DNA of 64,000 bases from Cryptosporidium bovis (GCA_009768925.2 VHIT02000002.1:646451-710450), one strand, 5' to 3'. Positions 38,053 to 46,969 are shown, counted from the stretch's first letter. Notes: generated by a model not told the origin, from the sequence alone. Program-made: numbers and translations.

Positions 38053-38706
38053 CTATAGGTGAGCGAATTATATTTTTTTTTTGTGCTTTTGTTGGTTTTC
38101 ATCTTCCCAAGGACTATGTAGCAAAATCAGACTAAAAAAGAAGTCAATTTGTACAATGATTTTACCGATATGACCTCAATATCGGTGAAAAAATCATTTA
38201 GAATCAATACATAGTGCTATCTTGTTTCTGATTTTTGTCATATTTTAGTGTTCTGTGAAGGTTTACTACAATATCGTCTGTTTATATCTAAAAGTTATAT
38301 TATAATATACTAGGTGGTGAATAATAATTGAAAAGGAAGTAATGCCATTGTTAGAAGTGATTATAAGCTTTCCTAATGAGTAAACGAATTACTACTTAAA
38401 TCTCATGATTTTTCTCAGATGAATGGCATGTCAGTTTTACCGAAACATATTACAATGACTATTACCATTCTTATTTCAAGGAGTTAATAAATCAGTTAAA
38501 AATAATTGTTTTGAAGAGTAATGGAGGATATCCTACATAAAGTTACCTAAGTAGCAAATTTACCATATTTAGGTGTTGATACATAATCGCCAAGCCAAAG
38601 ATTAACTAAAATATAAATTGTTTAAAAAAACCCGAGTTTCATCTACGTATGGTAACTGCGGGAAACCCTTTAAAGTTAAATCAAAATCCAAAAAGAGAAA
38701 AAAAAA
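38053..38706. other. Intergenic region with hairpin
   Basis: About 650 bp, AT-rich, containing the 38157-38196 inverted repeat listed separately. No coding potential is evident. Confidence 0.55.
38157..38196. repeat. Inverted repeat / possible hairpin
   Basis: TGATTTT-ACCGATAT, a 7-nt loop GACCTCA, then ATATCGGT-gaa-AAAATCA. This makes an 8-bp perfect inner stem (38164-38171 with 38179-38186) and a 7-bp outer stem separated by a 3-nt bulge. It lies about 105 bp downstream of the first secreted-island gene. It could be a 3' UTR RNA hairpin or a protein-binding palindrome. Confidence 0.6.
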
Positions 38707-39339
38707 ATGAAAAATATAACAAATATTTTCGAATCAAGTAACTACAAATCAAAAAACATGTTTTATTTATTGCTCGTATTTTTGAATCTATTTCATGTTT
38801 TAAGGGCTTCATCCATAATAAATTCAGCTGTTTGTGATGCTATATGCAATACTGCATCAGATACGGCATGCCAAGTTGCATCACATGCTGCTTGCCAATC
38901 TATTGGAGAAGTTGCTTGCCAAGCTGTAGGAGATGCCTTATCTAACATTGCTGGAGACACTGTCACTGACGCTTTATGTCATACTGCTTGTCATATTGCA
39001 TCGAACGCGGCTTCCGATTCAACATGTGGAATTGTTTCACATATTACATCAGATGCTACATGTAGTGCTGCTTGCCAGTTGATTGGAACTGCTATAGGGC
39101 ACGCTACCGGTGAAATTACTTCAGGAATAGCTTCAGAAGTGTCGAGCTCAATTTTTGCAAGAGCTATCACAACTTATTCGACCGAAGCTTCTTCCAATTT
39201 ACAAGCCCTTACCGTTTCAATAATTGTCGCAAATGCATTTACATTGCTTCAAGTTCTTATATCACTTTTTGGTATGAGCTTTAACATATACGCCCATTTT
39301 AAGTATCTATATATAAGGAAACCTTATTATGTGAGATAA
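38707..39339 (+). CDS. Secreted tetrad-repeat protein, Cys-rich, C-terminal TM
   Basis: The protein is 210 residues long. A hydrophobic signal segment lies at about 18-33 (MFYLLLVFLNLFHVL), cleaved probably near ALA-like RASS. Residues 38-149 are 28 uninterrupted four-residue units of the form hydrophobic - C/S/G - polar - A/V/I/T, for example ASDT ACQV ASHA ACQS. All ten cysteines of the protein fall on unit position 2 (43, 47, 55, 63, 71, 91, 95, 107, 119, 123). After the repeat, about 168-196 is a membrane helix (LTVSIIVANAFTLLQVLISL), followed by a short aromatic/basic tail (KYLYIRKPYYVR). This implies a surface- or vacuole-anchored ectodomain made only of repeats. I know no named family with this pattern. 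The gene is flanked by other secreted-protein genes. Confidence 0.8.
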   Translation: MKNITNIFESSNYKSKNMFYLLLVFLNLFHVLRASSIINSAVCDAICNTASDTACQVASHAACQSIGEVACQAVGDALSNIAGDTVTDALCHTACHIASNAASDSTCGIVSHITSDATCSAACQLIGTAIGHATGEITSGIASEVSSSIFARAITTYSTEASSNLQALTVSIIVANAFTLLQVLISLFGMSFNIYAHFKYLYIRKPYYVR

Positions 39340-39677
39340 ACACTATTTTACGCAGAATATTTGATCTGGAATTGCCATATGGAAAAGGATGAATCTGCAC
39401 TTTACTCGGTATTACTGTATACGATTATTTAATTTGATATTATTAATTATTAGATAAAATATACTTATTTTTTTAACATTGTATTATTTCAATGAACTTT
39501 CTGACATGCAATATCAGAATCATTTGACCCAATGGCGGAAACGACAATACTTTTAAAAAAAGTTCCCGCCATAAACTTTGTACCATGTGAATTTCAAGGT
39601 ATATGTTGCAAATAGAAATTCATCAGAACCAATTAAAGCTGATATGCGAATGAATAGTTAGCCACAACAAATTCATA
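39340..39677. other. Intergenic region, promoter of the patatin gene
   Basis: About 340 bp. It carries an inverted pair of TTCCCGCC-type sites, listed separately. Nothing else was recognised. Confidence 0.55.
39532..39572. promoter_or_regulatory. Inverted pair of E2F-like GC boxes
   Basis: ATGGCGGAA (39532-39540) and TTCCCGCCAT (39563-39572) are near-perfect inverted copies, 22 bp apart, about 105 bp before the patatin ATG. TTCCCGCC is the classical E2F core. The same octamer recurs before the next gene at 42266. This suggests shared control of two island genes. Confidence 0.45.
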
Positions 39678-42059
39678 ATGTGTCAACTCCTACTGTTTTT
39701 CTACCTTTTACTGTTCTATACTAGTAGGATTAATGCCGAGCATTCTATAAAAGGTATTTTGAATCGTCACCATTTAGAAGATGCTCGTGATGACGTCTGT
39801 TATGCTCTTATTTTATCTTCTGGATCAAATAAAGGGCCTTGGCAAGCAGGAGTTGTGCGTGGTATTGCACAGAAATATCATGATAGCGGTAAAAGGTTGA
39901 GATGGGACCTTGTAGGAGGAACCTCTATTGGTGCAACAAATGCACTTGCATCTCAATTCCATCCTCCTGGTGAGGAATTAGCTTGGACAACAGAATTAGT
40001 TATTATGTGGAAAATGACAAGACAAAAGGATATAACTACATGCAAGACTCCACTAAAAAAGAATTACGCCGGTTGGGCACTTGCATTTTTAAAAGGTTGG
40101 ATTAGACCAAAAAGTCCTTTTAGATTCCTTTGTGATAACTCTCCAGCAAGGAAATTGTTAAGAGAGTTATTTTTGCATAGAAAGCATAGACAAAGGCTTT
40201 TTTTTACAAATACAATGAGATATACTGATAGAACGGCACATGTTTTTACTGAACAGTTAGAATTAGAAGAGATTATAGAGGCTGTAATAGGTTCTGGGAC
40301 AATTCCAGGAATATTTCCCATAAAATATTTACGTAATCTTGGCTACCACGTAGATGGTGGTTTTATTGCTGCTGGAGACCTTGAAACTGCAATAAAGCGT
40401 TGCATAGCTGTTGGGAAGGCAAGAACTCCTAGAGATGTTGTCATTGATTTTATTTCCGCAGAAGAACCACGCAATTTAAAGAGGAGTAATTTCATTTTGG
40501 AAAGTGATGACAATAGGAGTCCAGATCAACTTCCTCTTTACTACCTGCTGTTACAATCATTTGGAATCTTAACTGATTTAGTTTCAGCAACATCAGTTGT
40601 AAGACAAATTATATCTAAGTATCCCGATGTAACTATTAGATATCTGATCCAACCAAATGAAGAGGCACTGATGTGGATACCTGGTGTTAATGTTGACTTT
40701 TCCCAATGGAAAAAATTGCACAGAGCAATTGAGGTAGGGTACAAGTCCGGATATAATGCTTTGCCAATGACCGGAGAAAAATTGAAGAGCATTATGGAAC
40801 CTGCTGAAACTTACTTTCACCCACCTGATCCTGTTGATGTCAGCTCAATTCTTGAACAATATTACCGAGATTGCGAAGCTAGAAGAGTTTCAAGTGGTTT
40901 CAGACCTATGGGATTAGATGAAGTAACATTATATCTTTTGGCTGCAAATGTAGAGAAGGCAGTCAAAACAGTTTTCACTGAGATTTCTCCATACAAAGGA
41001 ATCTTTTTATACAAGGACTCAATTGCGTTTGCAACATTTATGGGGCCATTTTTTATTACAAAGAGATGCATAGACCTAATGAGTTATTTTGCAGCCGCGA
41101 GGGGTGTTAGATCTCCAACAAAAAGTCAATATTCTATTTGGATTGGTAAACTATGCAATATTATTGCTGCAATGGTAAACGAATATAATTCTGGTGAAAT
41201 TAAAAACCTTTCTAAACAATATCATATCGAAGAGTTGCCGATAAGTTCTGAAGGGGATATATCAGAAGGGAGAAACTTTTCAGAGGAGTTTTTTGGTGCA
41301 ATCCCAGATGTTTATGTTGAAGAAAACAATGACGACGACATCTATGGAATCAAGGACATTGATTCAACAAGTATTGCAACAAAAATAAGAAATTTAATTT
41401 TTGCATCATCAAATGATAACAAACACATTGTTGGGGTTACATTCCAAGAATTTACAAATACAAAGGGAATAATTGCAGGTTTAAAACAGTGTGTTAATAT
41501 TCTTTTAACTGATTTACAAGAAAAACTTGATCAAATTAACCCTGGTGCTGTATTTAGACGTGCTCTATCATTAAAGGAAAGGAAATTAAAAAATATTTAC
41601 CAGACACTGAATTCGTTTGTAGAGATATTGAAAACGCTGAACGAAGATATTCAAAAATTTCACAAGACCACCGTTGCTATTGACTCGTTTTTCAGGTCAT
41701 CAAACAGCACCTCTTTGAAGGCAGGTAAGCTTTTAAAGTACATAGAAGACAAACAGAAAAAAGGTGTATATTCCGCGAAGTTTGAAGACGTAATAACACT
41801 ATTATCACTCTACGAAAATTATGTAGAGAAACTACAAAGTATTAGAGTCAAGGAATTCAGTACAAGAAGACTCGTTGTTGATTCTAGACACTCTCTATTA
41901 ATTCTCTCAAAAATAATCGTTGCACTTAAAGACCAAACTAAAGATATGCCTAAGGTGCTTGATGGAAAGTCCATAGAGAGCATTTCTGAATCAATAAACA
42001 GATGCACAAGTATAATTGACGAACTATCCAAGCCCAATTTCTCGGACAAAGAGACATAG
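39678..42059 (+). CDS. Secreted patatin-like phospholipase
   Basis: The protein is 793 residues long. A signal peptide covers about residues 1-20 (LLLFFYLLLFYTSRINA). The patatin domain begins near residue 41: CYALILSSGSNKGPWQAGVV takes the oxyanion-loop position. The nucleophile elbow GTSIG places Ser83, AVIGSGTIPGIFPIKYL matches the conserved pre-Asp helix, and DGG at 226-228 supplies the dyad Asp226. The loop reads SGSNKG rather than the usual G-G-G-x-x-G. The catalytic dyad is intact, so it is probably an active lipid acyl hydrolase. The C-terminal 450 residues are helical, charged and unlike other known domains. With a signal peptide it would be exported into the parasitophorous space or a secretory organelle. 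No ER-retention signal ends the protein (SDKET). Confidence 0.88.
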   Translation: MCQLLLFFYLLLFYTSRINAEHSIKGILNRHHLEDARDDVCYALILSSGSNKGPWQAGVVRGIAQKYHDSGKRLRWDLVGGTSIGATNALASQFHPPGEELAWTTELVIMWKMTRQKDITTCKTPLKKNYAGWALAFLKGWIRPKSPFRFLCDNSPARKLLRELFLHRKHRQRLFFTNTMRYTDRTAHVFTEQLELEEIIEAVIGSGTIPGIFPIKYLRNLGYHVDGGFIAAGDLETAIKRCIAVGKARTPRDVVIDFISAEEPRNLKRSNFILESDDNRSPDQLPLYYLLLQSFGILTDLVSATSVVRQIISKYPDVTIRYLIQPNEEALMWIPGVNVDFSQWKKLHRAIEVGYKSGYNALPMTGEKLKSIMEPAETYFHPPDPVDVSSILEQYYRDCEARRVSSGFRPMGLDEVTLYLLAANVEKAVKTVFTEISPYKGIFLYKDSIAFATFMGPFFITKRCIDLMSYFAAARGVRSPTKSQYSIWIGKLCNIIAAMVNEYNSGEIKNLSKQYHIEELPISSEGDISEGRNFSEEFFGAIPDVYVEENNDDDIYGIKDIDSTSIATKIRNLIFASSNDNKHIVGVTFQEFTNTKGIIAGLKQCVNILLTDLQEKLDQINPGAVFRRALSLKERKLKNIYQTLNSFVEILKTLNEDIQKFHKTTVAIDSFFRSSNSTSLKAGKLLKYIEDKQKKGVYSAKFEDVITLLSLYENYVEKLQSIRVKEFSTRRLVVDSRHSLLILSKIIVALKDQTKDMPKVLDGKSIESISESINRCTSIIDELSKPNFSDKET

Positions 42060-42374
42060 TTGCACATATAATCACGTAATATCAAACAACTATATTACTT
42101 TGAGAATACTCATAGCTGGTGTCTTTTATTGTTTTCATAATGTTTTTTATTTATTTTGGAACAGCCCCTCTCGTTTGTCTATTTTTCTTGCGCAATTTTC
42201 GCTCTAATTCTTATACTCATAGTTTAAATTACAAATGTTTTTATTGCTATTTTATTAGTTACCACTTCCCGCCTCCGATCAAACTTAAGTTTGCTCTCTC
42301 AGCGCCTTCTGTCTGTTAGTTCACTAGAATCAATACTTTTTTTCAGAAGTTACTTTTTCTGGTTTTTTTCCAAA
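42060..42374. other. Intergenic region with E2F-like octamer
   Basis: About 315 bp between the patatin gene and the serine-rich gene. TTCCCGCC sits at 42266-42273, 102 bp before the next ATG. Open frames here start at non-ATG codons and have no protein-like sequence. Confidence 0.5.
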
Positions 42375-43625
42375 ATGTCCAAATTAAATATCTTTTATTT
42401 TATACTTTTTACAGTTTTGCACTATGCGTCAGGTTCTTGTTGCGGAGAGGGTGATTGTGGTGATTCTAACGGTCCTTTGAATGACTACACTGTCAGTATC
42501 AAGAATCGAATTGGCATTGCGAATAAGGAACAAATGAAAGTCGCACTAGCATGCTCAAGATCATATTCAAAACTTAAGGTTGAGGAGGCTTTCTCCAGAT
42601 TATCAATAGGAAATGAACCTAGAATACGCAAACTTGAAAAAAGTTTTTCAAAATGTTTCAAAGACTGTAGAAAAATGGGTATCGTCGCTTTCTGCCGTGA
42701 TCTCTCCAACTATATTCTGTCAGACTTGTCTAGAACACCAGATGACGTTATCAGGGAGGTGACTGCGGAAGTTACAGGGGAGGACGGTAGAGTTTCAATA
42801 ATTGAACTTCAAATCCCGGATCCAAATGATAAAGAAGGGAAATTATCATCGCCATCATCACCATCATCGTCATCAAGTTCAGTAATTGATTCTCCTAAAT
42901 CTTCGAAACATTCACAGACAGATCACGCTTCCAGTAAAGTGAAATCATCAGAAAGAGTTTCAGAGGGGCCAGTTCATTCTCCCAAATCATCCTCTTTAAG
43001 GGAAGTTGGGTCTGAAAGTAGGGCATCTGAGAAGACAGTTAGGTCATCAGACAAAGTAGTTAGTCCATCCGAGAGGGTAGCTGCGAAATCCAGGTCGGGT
43101 GATCCTGGTAGCGCACGTAGGTCTTCCACGAGAACTGCTGGAGCTTCGGAATCTACTCCTGAGATGCATGTCAGATCTCCTGAAGATTTGTCCGGTGAGA
43201 GACAACAGGGCTCGAGTAGACTGCAGTCTCAAGTTGATAAAGCATCTGTTGAAATTGAGGCCATAGTCGAGTCAGAGCACATGATTCCTGACGGAAGACC
43301 TGTGAAGGAAGGAAAGTTTGTAAGTGGTGATTTGGTACAAAGGGATGAATTAAATGAAGAGACCATTTTGTTGGTTGCAAGATCGATAACTCTGCTCATT
43401 GAGGATGAACTCAACAACCAGGGATTGACGATTGACACAGCAGATAGGGATGTCTTGAATGCCACAAAGGCGAGTGTATTCAATAAATTTGAGACTTCAC
43501 TCGCAAAGCGAGTAAGGGAGGATCCTTACATTGCTGTATCATCCGGCGTCGAGAAATTCCTGTGGTCATACCTTTACTATGCAGAAGTGGACATTAATAA
43601 CTCTGGTAACGATACAGAAAGTTAA
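42375..43625 (+). CDS. Secreted serine-rich protein
   Basis: The protein has 416 residues from the ATG at 42375 (the longer open frame starts at a TTG and would bury the signal peptide). The signal peptide is about residues 1-20 (NIFYFILFTVLHYASG), followed by SCCGEGDCGD. Residues about 25-125 look folded, with conserved-looking Cys (ACSRSYSK, KCFKDCRKMGIVAFC). Residues about 155-290 are a Ser/Lys/Arg/Glu low-complexity region beginning with a Ser-Pro run, a likely O-glycosylated mucin-like stretch. A second ordered segment, about 300-400, ends the protein. There is no C-terminal anchor. The base composition is clearly less AT-rich than in neighbours, especially 42.9-43.4 kb. The TTAA at its stop is shared with the opposing gene. 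Confidence 0.72.
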   Translation: MSKLNIFYFILFTVLHYASGSCCGEGDCGDSNGPLNDYTVSIKNRIGIANKEQMKVALACSRSYSKLKVEEAFSRLSIGNEPRIRKLEKSFSKCFKDCRKMGIVAFCRDLSNYILSDLSRTPDDVIREVTAEVTGEDGRVSIIELQIPDPNDKEGKLSSPSSPSSSSSSVIDSPKSSKHSQTDHASSKVKSSERVSEGPVHSPKSSSLREVGSESRASEKTVRSSDKVVSPSERVAAKSRSGDPGSARRSSTRTAGASESTPEMHVRSPEDLSGERQQGSSRLQSQVDKASVEIEAIVESEHMIPDGRPVKEGKFVSGDLVQRDELNEETILLVARSITLLIEDELNNQGLTIDTADRDVLNATKASVFNKFETSLAKRVREDPYIAVSSGVEKFLWSYLYYAEVDINNSGNDTES

Positions 43626-44149
43626 GTTTCTAATACTGCTGCGGAGTCAGTTGATACATTTATCAATGGTTGCATAACCATTAAATTTGCAGTGACTTCA
43701 CTATCCGGACCGAATTTATTCGCATCTTCCGTGTGTGTTGAATTTGCTCTGCAAACTGAGTGATCCCTAGTAGTAACGTCTGGAGATAGTATTCCTGTTA
43801 CTAGGCTATCTTTGTTAGTGTCTAAGTGTTGGGATTTGTGACTCTCATCTCTTGTGTCTGTTTCGTTCGTTATGGTTGAGACCAGGGAGATCGTGTACTC
43901 GTCTACGAAGCTGCCTCCGCCAGTCCCATGCTGGACCCTCATATATGACGGGCCCATCGAGCGTCCATCCTTGCCGTATGGCAAATTGCATTTAGAACCA
44001 GATTTCCCTTGAGGATTTGAGTTCAAAATAATGTCAACAAGGTCTCTTAAAACGTACTCTTCTAGTTTGGAGGGGAAGGATAGAGAGCAGATGACAGGTA
44101 GAATATAAATCAAATTTACAATGCCATAGACGATGTACTTCAATTCCAT
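43622..44149 (-). CDS. Small secreted protein, unknown
   Basis: The protein is 175 residues long. A signal peptide lies at about residues 1-22 (YIVYGIVNLIYILPVICS). The mature part is hydrophilic, rich in Ser, Thr, Asn and Asp, with few Cys (CNLPYGKDG, VCRAN) and several possible N-glycosylation sites (NET, NST, NVS). There is no second membrane segment. The gene meets the serine-rich gene tail to tail; the stops share the palindrome TTAA (43622-43625). Like its neighbour it is GC-richer than the surroundings. I do not recognise a family. It may be a fast-evolving Cryptosporidium secreted effector. Confidence 0.65.
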   Translation of the reverse strand: MELKYIVYGIVNLIYILPVICSLSFPSKLEEYVLRDLVDIILNSNPQGKSGSKCNLPYGKDGRSMGPSYMRVQHGTGGGSFVDEYTISLVSTITNETDTRDESHKSQHLDTNKDSLVTGILSPDVTTRDHSVCRANSTHTEDANKFGPDSEVTANLMVMQPLINVSTDSAAVLET

Positions 44150-44484
44150 TTCCTTTTTATATCTCTTATTTGATACATGGAATATGACTCCTACTCATAT
44201 CTTGTAGGTGGGGAATAGTGAACTGTGGGGCATTGCTAAATAATACGTTTAAGCCTTTACTTTTTATCTATGTAAGAAGCCAAACAGGTGCAGGAAAAAA
44301 ACAGAGAACTGAGACGAGATTATTAATTAGGTGAACATTTCCACTTTAGATAGCTGGGCACTAAACATTTTTTTAACATAAGTATACAAAGCATTTATTC
44401 ATGTTTCAATTTTCATAGTTCTTAAATAGCGCCTCTCCCTTTTCCACCAAAAATCTTGAACGGTAGTCGAAATTTTTTTTTTAA
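44150..44484. other. Divergent promoter region
   Basis: About 335 bp between the small secreted gene (minus) and the SNF5-like gene (plus). AT-rich with several poly-T/poly-A tracts near the plus-strand start. No gene or repeat was recognised. Confidence 0.5.
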
Positions 44485-46272
44485 ATGGGAAGAAGAAAAA
44501 GGTCAGAAATATGTTCCGATAAGGACTACGAGGAAGGTCAAGATATAGAGGCCCCGTCTTCACCTTACAATGAATCAAAAAAAAAGCTGTTTTTTGAGGA
44601 TCCTTTAATGGATAATATCCAAATAGAGAATATTTCCATATCAGATGTTAGGAGAATAACAAACAAAACATTTGATTTCCTACGTAGCACGGGGTTAAGA
44701 CAAACTCACATATCTGCAACCTCAGGAATAAATCAATCAATATTAAGTATTATTCTCCGAGATCCAGGAACAAAGACTATTTCTTTAAATAGAAAAAGAG
44801 ATATTGTCGCAAAGCTTTGTGAATACTACAGGAAAATTAACGAAGGTGTTATCTCACATGACCCACAAACCGCACCAAAAATATGTACTCGAAAAAAAAG
44901 TACAGAAGATGTCCAAAGAAAAAGAGTTGGAAATACGGTATCTGTAGATAGCCATTTTATAAAAAACAAAACTTCCGAGGCCAATTTCGAAAATGGAAGC
45001 GACCTGCAAACTGTTGAGATTGGAAACAATGAATGTTCTAAAAATAGAGAAGTTGATCCTCTGAACAAGGAATTAATGGATAATATACATTCAAATGAGA
45101 ATGCTTTCACACTGCAGGAAAACAGATATGAAGAACCCTTTGATTCTGGGGAAAGATGCGGGGACTATTATATAGTTGATTTGTGTGTTAATTGTTTGAA
45201 TAAGGGAGTAAAAAGTGAAAAAGAACTCTTGGAATTCAAAGAAACAAGCAGTGGTCCGATTTTCTCATATATTTATGGTGGCCATGACTTAGAATACTTG
45301 GATATGGAATCTACAAGCTATATTGAAAATATCGTTCCTGCTTTTGAGAACAGGGATCCTTCGTTTTTAAGATTTTCAATGTCTCACCCAATACTTATCC
45401 CATTAACTGTGAATATGAGGCACTACACAGTAAATGAGGGGAACGGCTCTACTAGGGACAATGGCAACTCCCACATAACTAAACCGAATCCAGTTGCGTT
45501 CCTATCTTCAATCAAAGGAAAGGGGTATAAAGCTGATAACTTTGTATGGCGTTCCACATCAGAAACCGAATTATTATGGAGTTATATAGAAAATCTTTGT
45601 CGCGAAAGACATCTGTCACCATTTATAAGTGACAGAAACAAAAGAAAAATATTTCTATGGTTAAGAAAGGAAATTCAAAACTACAAAAATCTTTATTTAG
45701 AGTTTTTGTACATCATTTGGAAGTCAGGAATCAATCCAGCAAGCAACCCTAATTTAATGTACGAAATCAATCTAAACGAAACACATGACGATGTTGTAAT
45801 AATCGACAAGTTTAAATGGAATATCTCACAATCGACTTTCCTGCTGAAGAAACAAATAGGACACATCGTATCCGATCTCAAGCTCCCACATGAATTATTC
45901 TCGGCCTTACTTCACAGCGCGCTAAAACAGCTTTTTGATTCGATCATAGATTTCATGAGAAATTTTGACGGTGGGGGGATTAATACTTCTTTTGATTACT
46001 CTATTGACGAGCCGCAAAAACCCAATTCTCATAAAGCCGACGATACGTCTAGTATTTGCTCTTCTGGCGCCAGTTCCACGGCCAACAAAGGAGACTTGCG
46101 CTCGGATTATAACACTGAGTTTGTCTCTACAAATAGAATAATGAGATGGGGGGATGAGGCTGAATTGGACTATGATTCTGATGATAACGCAATAATATAT
46201 CCAATAGTTGAAAGTGCTGCTGTCAAAAAACAAATCGAAAATAGGAATAGGTTCACTAAGAGAAGACTCTAA
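44485..46272 (+). CDS. SNF5/SMARCB1-family chromatin remodeller subunit
   Basis: The protein is 595 residues long. The SNF5 repeat region is seen twice. HPILIPLTVNMRHY (about 305-318) starts one part, and NETHDDVVIIDKFKWNISQS followed by IGHIVSDLKLPHELFSALLH (about 430-475) matches the other (D-x-F-x-W-N-L-x-E...L-x-x-D-L-x-L-P). An N-terminal segment at about 53-110 (FLRSTGLRQTHISATSGINQ) looks like a helix-turn-helix. SNF5 (Sfh1 in RSC) is a core subunit of SWI/SNF-type remodellers that contacts the nucleosome acidic patch. An insertion of about 110 residues separates the two blocks. The end is Ser-rich and acidic (WGDEAELDYDSDDN). The identification is by motif; the HTH part is extra. Confidence 0.75.
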   Translation: MGRRKRSEICSDKDYEEGQDIEAPSSPYNESKKKLFFEDPLMDNIQIENISISDVRRITNKTFDFLRSTGLRQTHISATSGINQSILSIILRDPGTKTISLNRKRDIVAKLCEYYRKINEGVISHDPQTAPKICTRKKSTEDVQRKRVGNTVSVDSHFIKNKTSEANFENGSDLQTVEIGNNECSKNREVDPLNKELMDNIHSNENAFTLQENRYEEPFDSGERCGDYYIVDLCVNCLNKGVKSEKELLEFKETSSGPIFSYIYGGHDLEYLDMESTSYIENIVPAFENRDPSFLRFSMSHPILIPLTVNMRHYTVNEGNGSTRDNGNSHITKPNPVAFLSSIKGKGYKADNFVWRSTSETELLWSYIENLCRERHLSPFISDRNKRKIFLWLRKEIQNYKNLYLEFLYIIWKSGINPASNPNLMYEINLNETHDDVVIIDKFKWNISQSTFLLKKQIGHIVSDLKLPHELFSALLHSALKQLFDSIIDFMRNFDGGGINTSFDYSIDEPQKPNSHKADDTSSICSSGASSTANKGDLRSDYNTEFVSTNRIMRWGDEAELDYDSDDNAIIYPIVESAAVKKQIENRNRFTKRRL

Positions 46273-46969
46273 TATTTCAACATCTCCGAATATCTGAATT
46301 TTTTAAACATCTTGAAGATTTAAAATTTGCCCCCTGACTACTGATATTATGGGATTAATTTATTCATGTGTTCTCATATACTTTGACTTTAAGGACTCTT
46401 ATGGGTCTCTAGGATTCGTCTATTGCAAGGATCACTCACACCAAATATTTTTTATTTGAGTGTTTTTTTCGCCTTGCCATAACGAATTTCCAGCACAAAT
46501 CTATGTTCCTTTTAATAGGGCTACGTGGAAGTGAGGTGGTGGAGATAATAAGAATCTAGGTTACTTGTTATTCAAGCTTCATTTTGATGCTTCGCACTGC
46601 GTACGTATCTCCAATCCACGAGTTTCCCAATGAATGTATTGGTCGTTCTACGCAAATAATGACTGGGGCGTTCTCCGCATAGTTGAAATGCTCATATGCA
46701 AAACGGGCCTTTCTGGGAAAATTGCTCACAATTGAATTTATGTTCACAAGAAACTACTATAGCTATAAATTATTTACCTTATCTACTACCTGCGTACTCT
46801 CTTTATCATTTTATGTTATCAAAATAAAATGACTTTCTCAGGTTCGCTAAAGCAACTGGGTGTTCAACATCGACCCGAGTACGTTCACTGCCAGGCTGAT
46901 GTGCCACATCCATACAAAACAATGTGGATTTAGTTCTTGTTCCTTGAAGGGACTATATCTCTGGTTTCC
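46273..46969. other. Intergenic region with possible hidden minus-strand gene
   Basis: About 700 bp between the SNF5-like and kinase genes, convergent. It is less AT-rich than usual spacers. Two adjacent open stretches on the minus strand are listed as a candidate gene at 46568-46913. The rest shows nothing. Confidence 0.5.
46568..46913 (-). CDS. Candidate small spliced gene (weak)
   Basis: From the ATG at 46913 there are 35 codons (MDVAHQPGSERTRVDVEH and on) ending at 46806. A separate 61-codon open stretch at 46753-46568, ending at a stop, reads protein-like (RKARFAYEHFNYAENAPVII and SLGNSWIGDTYAVRSIKMKL). An intron could join them in phase using the acceptor TTTTCCCAG before 46717 and a weak donor GTCATT. 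An alternative first exon MIKRVR with donor GTAGTA also fits in phase. Neither is convincing, and the region is GC-richer, so stops are rarer by chance. No family was recognised. Confidence 0.3.

Noticed and set aside
42291..42374. Upstream extension of the serine-rich protein
   Set aside because: Starts with TTG and would hide a good signal peptide; the ATG at 42375 is preferred.
43047..43483. Antisense open frames in the serine-rich gene
   Set aside because: They mirror low-stop, GC-richer repetitive codons of the sense gene and look like shadows.
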